This document shows, in pieces, positions 36,954 through 45,895 of a DNA stretch of 64,000 nt. The notes beneath the pieces were generated by a model. The model was not told where the DNA came from and made no database searches. It was given only the letters and a program-made list of their open reading frames with translations. The stretch's first letter is position 1; each line of letters begins with the position of its first letter. Source of the stretch: Agaricus subrufescens (Eukaryota > Basidiomycota > Agaricomycetes > Agaricales > Agaricaceae); assembly GCA_029945375.1 (NCBI GenBank), contig JAQOTE010000030.1, forward strand, positions 59,389 through 123,388, in the 5' to 3' direction. A program made the translations under genes and the position numbers.

Positions 36954-37555
36954 AAATGCTTCACTGCAAGCCAATGGGCAGGAGCAGGGTTATGATTGAA
37001 TCTCCCAAGGTAGGAGACTGCATAGGCAATGTCGGGACAAGTCATGGTGGCGAGATACTGCAGGGCACCTACAGCAGAGAGATAAGGAACTGATTTCATC
37101 TCAGCCTGCTCCTCGAGAGAGGGCACAATGTTGGAGAGTTCAGAACCAGGTGGAAGTGGGGTGGAAAGGGAGTTGGAATCATCCATATGGAATCGTTCTA
37201 GCAGCTCCTTGATGTAGTGCTCTTGTGAGAGCGAAATGGTGTGCTTAGAACAGTCCTGCTTTACCTGAATACCCAGTAGTAGAGTTGTAGACCCGAGATC
37301 TCGAAGTTTGAAGTGGCTAGACAGCTCAGAGATAGCAGCAGAGACAGCAGCATCACTTTTAGACACCAGAGTTATATCATCAATGAAGACAGGCACTATG
37401 ACCTTGATGTCTCCCTTGGAATAGATGTAGATAGAGTTGTCGGAGCAAAGCCTGGTGTAGCCAATACCTTCTAGGACACTTCTGAGCTTCTTGTTCCATT
37501 GCCTGGCAGCCTGCTTAAGGCCATAGAGCAATTTTCGGAGCCTGAAGACCATATT

Positions 37556-37560
<5 letters not shown>
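36954..37560 (-). pseudogene. copia-4: reverse transcriptase fragment
   Basis: Minus strand: the RT motif LRKLLYGLKQAARQWNKKL, the active site VFIDDI, LRDLGSTTLLLGIQV and YLSAVGALQYLATMTCPDIAYAVSYLGRF. It breaks off at 36954, where the sequence switches to copia-6 Gag in the opposite strand. LINE-E is inserted at 37560. The RT active site is intact but the gene is only a fragment. Confidence 0.9.
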
Positions 37561-37595
<35 letters not shown>

Positions 37596-38017
37596 TAAAA
37601 TCAATGGGGCCTGCTGGCCGGCCTTTATTCAAGTACGCTACTACATCGGTCGCAAATCCAAGCATACGTACAAGAAATGGAAGCCATAACATGTCTCCAA
37701 AACCGGGCCACTAGTTCGGTACATCGAGTCATGCTATACAATGGTGGCGGAAGAAACGTATCCTGTGCGACGTGGTCAAGCACTCGAAGAGAGAAGAAAA
37801 AACAAACATATAGAATCGAAATAATAAGTGTCCTAACCTTCAAGGCAGGACGGCGCCTGAAACAGACCCTATCCAGTTCGAACTAACTTGGAGCGCCGCA
37901 TTGGCAGCAGTATTCATACACGAAGCGATTGTCGATAAGGAAAAAGAAATGAATCAATGAATGAAAAAATAATGGGATGGCAGCGCGCCATTGCCCCGAA
38001 AGACCCGGCAAAAAGTC

Positions 38018-41000
38018 CTACTTGTTCAATGGGAACTGGCGCTTGAGCCAGTTGCGATTGAACCAGTGTTCCCAGAATGGACACAAAGTGTCTGTGCTGG
38101 AGTGCGTCGTCTTCTTCTTCTTGGCTGCAGAACAATTGATGCAGTGGCGGATGGCAGCGTCGACGCGGGACGCGGCGCATCACTAGTAGCTAGCAATTTA
38201 TTCATAATTATTGGGTGTATCCAAAGATGCCATCTTCATAATTCCTGATAACCTTTCATTATCATAACTATCCAACCACTCTTCCCATAAAATCTTCATT
38301 CATTATATATCCTTCCCATGGATTTCTTCATTCATTGTATATCTTCATAACTATTTCTTCATTGTTTCAATAGACATCTTCATTCATTGTATATCTTCAT
38401 AACCATTTTCATTTCATTACCCATCATTTTCCCCATCATTCTGGCCATCAATAGGCAATCAGACCATCAAAAGCTAATCTAGGCATCAATCTTGTTCATC
38501 AATACATCATTTTTACCATCACCATCACTCCTCCCATCAACAATCCCATCAGTGATTCCATCAACAATCCCATCAGTCCCATCAGAGTGGTAGTGCAATA
38601 AATGGTTGCTCAATTGCTGGTCATTGGCTGGCTCAATTGTTATGAAACTTTGAATATAATGTAATATACATAATATGTCTATATGTATGCAATATTATGT
38701 GGTACTGAGCAGCATATTGCCTGATATGGCAGTGCTTTTCCAGGACACAAAAAGGGCTGCTGTGAGCGCATTTCTGGGTTCCCCTGAATGAAATGCGCAT
38801 CAATGGAAGGCCCTTATTAGGGGCTTTCCAACGAATGTACTTGCGCAATATTTGGTCAAGAAATGGGAAGGATATGAGCTGCTCAAAATTGTGGAATAAA
38901 AGGAGCTGCTGTGGGTGCAGTTCCTGGCTGTTCTGGACAATATTGCATGGGCACAGAGCCATGCAGGAGGGCCTTTAATGAATCCAGTTTTGCAGCTTTT
39001 CAAAAGGAAATAGAAGAGATATGATCCAATTACACTTTGATGACAAAAAGGCTGCAGTGAGCGCACCTGGCAACTAATATACATGAAATTTATATCGTTG
39101 GAAGGCCCTTTACAAGGGCTTTCTAACGAGTATAGTATCATAGTATTTCAATAGGAAATGAGAAAGTTATAATCAAATTACACTTTGGGTAGAAACAGAG
39201 AGAGATCACTCTATAGCAGGCTAGATATTGAATGCAATACCACTATACATTGTAGGCAGTAACTGTACATTTCTATCCAAATATTGCATGTAACATCTCA
39301 CGGATTGGGCAGAAGAATATTGCTCTAGAAGCTAAACAATAATTTGCATTTTTATGGTAAAAAAATACAGTTTATCCACACATTTCTTCTATAATATCTT
39401 TCAATGAATGCATGGAAGAGTAGCTACTGAATGTCCCTATTAAATGCAAAAGATCCCTTGTCAATTGAGAAGGAATTGAGGGAGATAAACCTAAAAAAGC
39501 GTTCAAAAGGAGGAAGAGCATGAAATAAAGCAAAGAACTAATAGCATATACATGTACTATTCATGTCTTAGTCGCTTTTTTACATGTATCTCCCTCACTT
39601 CTTACTCAATTTACAAGGGATCTTTTGCATTTAATAGGGACATTTAGTAGCTACTCTTCCATGCATTCATTGAAAGATATTATAGAAGAAATGTGTGGAT
39701 AAACTTGTTTTTACCATAAAAATACGGGTTATTGTTTGGCTTCTGGAGAGCTCAATCCGTGATGTTACATGCAATATTCGGATGAAATGTTTACGTTGCC
39801 ACAATGTATAGTGTGTGCATTCAATATCTGGCCTGCTATGATCTCTATATATTTTCATTGAAATGCTGTGATACTATATGGATCAGAAAGCCCGCGTGGA
39901 GCGCTTCCAACGATATAACATTTGTATATGATTGCCGGGTGCTTTCTGCAGCCTTTGTCGTCAAAGTGTAATCATGTCATATCTACTATTTCGCTGGCTG
40001 ACTGGATTCGTCCCCTCTGCGGCTGATACGCACATCCAGAACAACCAGCCGGTGCACCCAGCAGCTCGCTTATTCCGCGATGCGAGCGGCTCGTATCCTG
40101 TTCTTGACCAATATAAAAGTACTTCTAATAGAGCCTTCCATTGATACGCATTCATTCAGGGAACAGAAATGCACTTCCCATATCGAGCCTCTCGTACCGT
40201 AATTATGCGCTCAGGCAATATAGTACATATATATTCATAGGATTTCTTTCACGGCCAGGCCAATGACAGCAAAACCGGCCGCACTGATGAGACGATGGAT
40301 GTGATGATGGATTGAGATGCGAAGGATGTAAGACGATGAGTAGATGCCTGATTTAGCGATGGATGCCTATATTGTCCAGAATGATGACTCAAAGTGATAG
40401 TAAAAAAAAAATGATTGAAGATATACAATGAATGAAGATGTCTATTGAACAATGAAATAGTATGAAGTACAATGAATGAAGAAATCCATGGGAAAAGATA
40501 TATAATGAATGAAATTTTATGGAAGAAGAATTTGGATAGTTATGATAATGAAAGGTTATCAGGAATTATGAAGATGGCATCTTTGGATACACCCAATAAT
40601 TATGAATAAAGTGCTAGCTACCCCTTGGCGCATGAGGAGTCGTGGTTGTCCGCAGAATGCGGACCACCGCAGTGAGCACACCATATACCTTTAGCACGGC
40701 ATACGTTGGAATGGTGGCCCCACCGCTGGCAACGAGTGCACAGGGCGGAACCGGGCCGAGGGGCAGCGCCCCGGATCTGACAATTGCGTCCTCCAATCAG
40801 GACCTGCTTACCAATAAAGTTCCTGGCATTGCTACCAGAAACTGCATCTGTGATGTCGATCCATGCGACGCAAGTGTCGGCATGGCGGGAAGTGCGCATA
40901 AAGCACGGGGCATGAGCAATGTGGCGAGCGAGTTGCTGGCCGACAGGGGAGATGGCGAGAGCCGCCTGAAGGGCGGTGCGTTGAGAGGTGAGCCAAGTGC

Positions 41001-41756
41001 GGGACTCGGCGGGGATAAGTGGAACATCGATTATCTTAAGATAAGATACCGATGTGACAGGGGCGGTGGTGATAGGGATAATCCCTGGGACGGTGATGAG
41101 ACGGCGAACGTGTTTCAGAACACAGTTGCCCTCGGGTGCGGAAGGGACTCGGTTACCGGCTAAGAAGAGGCCGGTCTTGATGTCGATGGCGTGTTTCACC
41201 AAAAAAGTGGACTTGAGGTCGGACTTTAGGTGGGCGTTGATTTTGGCTATGATAGCCGGGGTGACATCAGTGGCGCGGACAGTAGTTCCGGCCGGGGGAA
41301 TGATGTGGACTCCACAGTGAGAGAGCCCGTGGTCAGTATGCTTGCCTTTAGACTTGCGCTTGGAAGGGCGCTTGACAGAGACAGCGGGGGCGGAGGCAGG
41401 GGAAGGCGCAGAGGGGGAGGAGGGGAGCGCAAACTTGACCTGTTTCTTGGCCTTAGAAGGTGCCGCAGCAGCTGCAGGTGCAGCTGGAGCACGACTTCTA
41501 GAAGCCGCGGGTTTAGGAGGTGGGGCTGGGTGGCTTACCTTGGGCCGCTTAGTTGTTTTGGCTGCGTCAGCCTCGGCCTCGGCCATAGGAGACCGAGGGC
41601 GTGGTGTAGGCGTGGCCGAGGGGGGAGGGGGCGTGGCTGGGACCGGGGCAGGAGTGGGGACCTCAGGAGGGGGGCCAGTGGATGCGATAGTCTGCGCAAG
41701 CTGAACATCGAACGGCGCAAAGCCGCCCATGCCCATGAACTGGCGCTGGGAGAGGT
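38018..41756 (-). pseudogene. LINE-E ORF1, split by an insertion
   Basis: Two blocks on the minus strand: 41756 to 40634 and 38180 to 38018. The first has Ala/Pro-rich sequence, GKHTDHGLSHCGVHIIPPAG, CVLKHVRRL, SYLKIIDVPLIPA, CVAWIDI, knuckles CTRCQRWGHHSNVC and CAHCGGPH. The second has HCINCSAAKKKK...CPFWEHWFNRNWLKRQFP and a stop at 38018. Comparing the two sides, the frame is continuous if the foldback element and one copy of its 7-bp target duplication are discounted, so no other break is seen in this part. Confidence 0.9.
38181..40626. mobile_element. 2.4-kb foldback element, KDZ-like tips
   Basis: Almost the whole element is one inverted repeat, with arms of ~1.2 kb around a centre near 39535. 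Near the tips are TAGCTAGCA and TTATTCATAATTATTGGGTG, then TTCATTCATT and CCATCA-type subterminal repeats. GGCGCAT flanks it (38174-38180, 40627-40633), extending to 9 bp with one mismatch. The extreme tips differ (CACTAG versus AAGGGG inverted). No transposase is present; it is non-autonomous. The tip block CATAA..TATTGG.T.TATCCAA is shared with the left end of the KDZ element at ~50528, suggesting KDZ mobilisation. Confidence 0.83.
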
Positions 41757-42025
41757 TTTTTTTTTTTTTTTTTTTTGTAATCAATGGATTTATTTCAAAA
41801 TCGACCTTAAGGGTGCCATAACGCGTTCCCCGTACTTTACATCGCCTGTACACTACCTCTGTCGGCTCGAGACATTACATTGAAAAACAAACAACAAATG
41901 AGCAAAAGAAACGTATCCAGCAGACTTGGTCAACGCTATGTGAGAGAGAAGAAAAGAAAAGGAGAGAGAATAGAGCGATCCATATACAAGTACAATAATA
42001 CCGGACTGAAGGAAAAGGAAACGCT
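41757..42025 (-). mobile_element. LINE-G: 3' end of an ORF2-type LINE
   Basis: Minus strand: poly(A) (T run 41757-41776), AAATAAATCCATTGATTAC, then a 3' UTR matching LINE-C and LINE-F. It is inserted in LINE-E and is itself interrupted at 42025 by the copia-5 LTR. Only the 3' UTR is visible; the rest should be on the far side of copia-5, outside the window. Confidence 0.83.
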
Positions 42026-42352
42026 TGTTAGAATGCCCCAAGCATTCAGTTAAGTCATGACATTAGAGTGACTGGTTAATTTGTTTTGTGTATATCTCGA
42101 CTTAGAGTAAAGCGGACGATTCCGCTCACGTGATAGATTAGTCAGCGCATGTTGAACTTGCCTGTGGACGACTTAGAAGTCTTTAGCTTCTTATACTTGT
42201 CCACAGGTGAGCAATCTCTTTGTATTGTTGATTCAGCTTCTTATACTTGTCCACAGAGTAACTGTGCTAATACTAGCTCAATTCTTATCCGATCCGCTCG
42301 ATACTAGCGTCGTTAGGATCGCCACTGCGAACTCTACGTTCTCGTTACAACA
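42026..42352 (+). repeat. 5' LTR of copia-5
   Basis: A 327-bp LTR from TGTTAGAATGCCCC to GTTCTCGTTACAACA, with two copies of CAGCTTCTTATACTTGTCCACAG-like sequence. It is followed at once by GGTTATCGGCCCCGG, the initiator-tRNA half site with one mismatch (C for G). Confidence 0.9.
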
Positions 42353-42832
42353 GGTTATCGGCCCCGGCTTCTAACGACCTACAAATCGACTTTTCATTCT
42401 TCAACCATTATCAATTCAACTCCTACTCTCTCCCTTCCCTCCTCCCTCAATCTATTTCGCTTCCCCTGCCCGCAATTTTGCTCGTATGGCTTCGGGTTCG
42501 CCAGCGTTCGTTAAGCTCAACGGGGAGAACTATGCCACGTGGTCCGGCGAGATGGAGGCCTGGCTACGCGCCTCTGGCCTATGGAGACTTGTTTCAGGCA
42601 AACAAAGTCCTCCCTCCATTCCCTCTTCCCCTACTCCCCAGGATTTCGCTTCCCAGTCACTCTGGGAGGACAAACTTGACAAGGCAGCTGGCTGGCTCTA
42701 TCTTATGGTTGAAGAAGACCAAAGGGTGCATTTTGCAGGCATCCAGGACGATCCAATCAAGATGTGGGCTGCTCTGGAGGCTGTACATCGTCAGAAGAAG
42801 GCTGGAATGCGATTCAATCCCTATGATGAGCT

Positions 42833-42864
<32 letters not shown>

Positions 42865-43715
42865 TATCAACGGCACCTCTCGGTGGACCTTCTATTCAAG
42901 TAGCTATACGACATCCAGGTAGATAATCTGGGCTTACTACAAGAATAAGGATGCCATGACGCGTATCCAAGGTGAAAAACATTAAGCCCCAAGCAACAAA
43001 GTTAACGAAACCCGTATCCTGGCGGAAAAATCATTGCCTCGAAGAGAGAAAAGAAAAACAAATCATAAAGGAAAAAGAAATGATAAGTCCATACATGATA
43101 AGGTGGGCAAAACGAACAATAGCTCAGCAAACACATACCACCCACATACGAACCTGGATACAGCCCCGATTTTCTGTCGAGCTGGTTTACGATCGCGAAC
43201 GGAATGGCGAAGGAAAGTGATGGGTACCGAACAACGCGTGCTCCCGAAATAAGGCGTGACTCCTACTACTTCTTGGATGGGAACTGGCGCCGCAGCCAAT
43301 CCCGATCAAAGCGATTATTCCAGAACGGACACGAAGTGTCCGTTGTGGAGTGCGCCGAATTCTTCTTCTTCGCTGCAGAGCAGTTGGCGCAGTGGCGGTC
43401 GTCCGGATTCCTCTTCAGCTATGGACGCCTGGATATGCGAGTCGGCCGAGTGCGGGCCCGCGCAAGGGACAGCGTATGCCTTTGGAGCGCATACATCAGC
43501 ATGGCCCCACCTCTGGCACCGAGTGCAGAGGGCCGAGCCGGGCCGGGGGCAGCGCCGCGGATTTGACAGTTGCGCCCGCCAATAAAGACGTGCTTACCAA
43601 TGAAGTCCCGGGCCGTGCGGCCAGAGACGGAGTCTGCGATCGACCCAAGCGATGTGTGTCGGACTTCGTGATGTCACATGAATCGGATGGCATTGATGTG
43701 TGCGGATAAGGGTTT

Positions 43716-45895
43716 TTTTTTTTTTTTTTTTTTTTTGTAATCAATGGGATTTATTTCAAAATCGACCTCATACATGGGATGCCATAACACGTTTCCCTGC
43801 CTTTCAACCCTTGGCAGCGTACATTAAGCCCGAAACAACATGCACTTTCCTTTGTTCTCGTATCCGCGGGATGAGGTCAACCGCTCGACATAAATAAAAA
43901 ACCGATCATAAAGGCCGTAGAAAATGAAAGAACGACTACGAATGGCCATCATAATGCTGAATAAAAGGAACTCCTACCCAGCCTCTAAACGCGAGGGAAC
44001 TGACAGTGAAGCCAGTTCCGATCGAACCTGTGTTTCCAAAACGGACACGAAGTATCCGTTGCAGAGTGATTTACCTTAGCGCGCTTGGAAGCGACGCAAT
44101 TGACGCAGCGACGTTGATCAACTTGTTTAGGGTTGACCAACGTAGAATGATTATGTTCAGTGTGAGGACCGCCACATAGAGCGCAGCGGACACCTTGTCG
44201 GCGACACTGATTAGCATGGTGGCCCCATCGATGACAACGTTTGCATCGGACAGAGCCGGAATGGGGACGAGCGCCCTGAATATGGCACAAGGTTCCTGAG
44301 ACGGGAACCTTCTGGCCAATAAATGTACGAGCGTTGATGCCCGTGGTGGTGTCGGAGATATCGATCCATGCGATGCACGAATCAGAATGAGCAGAAGTCC
44401 GCATGATACGGACTTGATGTTGGATAAGCGTCCCTAATCGGGCATGAGGAGAAGCAGCAATAGCGTCAAGAAGGCGCTTGCGTGTGAGATTGACCCAGTC
44501 ATTCTTGGGCATAGACTGAGGAATGGGGACGTCGACGATCTTCAAGAATGAAGTCGAGGTGGCCGGTGTGGATTGGATTGGCTGAGGAAGGCCTGTAGGG
44601 AGGAGGCGGCGGACGTGCTTGAGCACGAAGGCCGACTCGGAGGATGTCGGGACAGTGGTGGTAGCTAAGAATATCTTGCCGTTGCTACCCGGTTCTGCAT
44701 GTGTAATCAGTATCTTGGAAGAACCAAGATCCGATCCGATAAGTTTATTGATCTCCGCGATAAGAGATAGGGAGATGTCGGCTGCGGACTTGTTAGATCC
44801 AGCTGGTGGAGTGAGGATAATGCCACGACGCGACTCGCCATGGACAGTGTGGCGGGAATTGCGCTTCGACCTAGGTTTCGGCGCAATGCAAGAGACGGGG
44901 GGAGCGGCCTTAGGAGGAGGGCGTTCCTTGACTTCGGCGACCACTGGTTCTGCAACGACCTCCATTGCTGGAGGCGGAGCACTCAGTGGGGCCGGGGTAG
45001 AGGGTGGAGCGGGAGTAGCCGGGCCGGAGTGCGGCTTCTTCCTGGGGGGTGAGGCGTCGCCAGGAATGGACACCTTGGGTAGGGAAGGAGTGGGGGCAAA
45101 CTTCTTGACAAGGAGTTCTAATCCCACGGACATAGAATGACCGTTAGATAGAACAGTAAGCTTGTGCTCGCCGGAGGAGACAGCGACGAGGAGAGAATTA
45201 AGAGCTTCAAAGCCGAAGTGGCCCATGAAGACTCTGTCTTTGTATATCTCTCTGTTCTGAGAGAGCCAGCGAAGAACATCAACCGCACCAGTGGTGGGTT
45301 GAGGCTCGGGGACTGGGGTAGGGGCCGGGACCGGGGTGGCAGAGCGCACTGACTGCTGCTCCATGCCAGATTCTTCGTCCCAATTCTCCGGGGGGCCAGA
45401 GGCAGAGGGGGAAGGGGAAGGGGAAGGTGGAGGGGCAGCGCTGGAAGATCCAGACGCTGTCGGCTGCACTGGGAGGGAAGGGAATGGCTGGCGTACAGGG
45501 AATCCCATCGATTGAGCAATCGAGTGGGCATCAGCCCAACTCTTGATGTCAGCGAAGAGGTCGTCGGTAAGATACTCGGCGAACTCTGGATAAATCTTGA
45601 GGACGGACTCCTTCGGGAGGTGAGGAGTGGGTTTTGGTTTGAGTATGTGCTGGGGGACTTCCTGGCCATACTCGTATGCGATAGTCGCAGGATTGGGCGA
45701 ACCCTCGGGAAGTCGGGGGTTCTTACTACGCATCAGCTCCTCAGCAGCATCCCAGATGGACTGGGGCATGCCAGGAGGCTTGGATGGTCGTTTAGATTGC
45801 TTGGGAGGCATATCGGACGATGAATAGTACTTCTATGCTACGACCACTGAGACTTCCAAAAGAGGAAGGTAGTGGTAACAGGTCAAGAAGCGTTT
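43716..45895 (-). mobile_element. LINE-I: intact ORF1-only LINE
   Basis: It is flanked by TGCGGATAAGGGTTT at 43701-43715 and 45896-45910, a perfect 15-bp target duplication in LINE-H. On the minus strand the 5' end is AAACGCTTCTTGACCTG then the hairpin at ~45845-45878. The 3' end is AAATAAATCCCATTGATTAC plus ~20 A. At 2,180 bp it holds one complete gene and a ~245-bp 3' UTR; there is no room for ORF2. Confidence 0.96.
43985..45811 (-). CDS. LINE-I ORF1, intact 608-residue zinc-knuckle protein
   Basis: A complete reading frame. The N-terminus MPPKQSKRPSKPPGMPQ is related to LINE-B. A predicted helical part (residues ~15-110) is followed by a Ser/Pro-rich linker (~110-180), a helical block with FMGHFGFEALNSLLVAVSSG, and a Pro/Ala-rich linker (~235-310). 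Then come RHTVHGESRRGIILTPPAGS, FVLKHVRRLL, SFLKIVDVPIP, CIAWIDISDTTTGINARTFIG and HIQGARPHSGSVRC. Knuckles are CKRCHRWGHHANQC (CX2CX4HX4C) and CALCGGPHTEHNH, and a third Cys cluster ends CPFWKHRFDRNWLHCQFP. The expected role is RNA binding in a LINE ribonucleoprotein. It could be expressed and could act on other copies; this is an inference. Confidence 0.92.
   Translation of the reverse strand: MPPKQSKRPSKPPGMPQSIWDAAEELMRSKNPRLPEGSPNPATIAYEYGQEVPQHILKPKPTPHLPKESVLKIYPEFAEYLTDDLFADIKSWADAHSIAQSMGFPVRQPFPSLPVQPTASGSSSAAPPPSPSPSPSASGPPENWDEESGMEQQSVRSATPVPAPTPVPEPQPTTGAVDVLRWLSQNREIYKDRVFMGHFGFEALNSLLVAVSSGEHKLTVLSNGHSMSVGLELLVKKFAPTPSLPKVSIPGDASPPRKKPHSGPATPAPPSTPAPLSAPPPAMEVVAEPVVAEVKERPPPKAAPPVSCIAPKPRSKRNSRHTVHGESRRGIILTPPAGSNKSAADISLSLIAEINKLIGSDLGSSKILITHAEPGSNGKIFLATTTVPTSSESAFVLKHVRRLLPTGLPQPIQSTPATSTSFLKIVDVPIPQSMPKNDWVNLTRKRLLDAIAASPHARLGTLIQHQVRIMRTSAHSDSCIAWIDISDTTTGINARTFIGQKVPVSGTLCHIQGARPHSGSVRCKRCHRWGHHANQCRRQGVRCALCGGPHTEHNHSTLVNPKQVDQRRCVNCVASKRAKVNHSATDTSCPFWKHRFDRNWLHCQFPRV

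Larger units (their letters stand above)
37561..41756 (-). mobile_element. LINE-E: ORF1-type LINE split by a foldback element
   Basis: Minus strand: poly(A) of ~33 (T run 37561-37593) after GGCCCCATTGATTTTAA, 3' UTR and ORF1. The element continues to 41756, where the LINE-G tail interrupts it; its 5' part should lie beyond the younger insertions. The foldback element 38181-40626 is inserted between the second knuckle and the third Cys motif of ORF1. No ORF2 is present between ORF1 and the tail. Confidence 0.87.

Noticed and set aside
40642..41883. Long frames antisense to LINE ORF1 (also near 46020, 44619 and 35815)
   Set aside because: GC-rich, Pro/Ala/Ser-rich ORF1 sequence produces open antisense frames; only the sense strand carries the zinc knuckles and conserved core.
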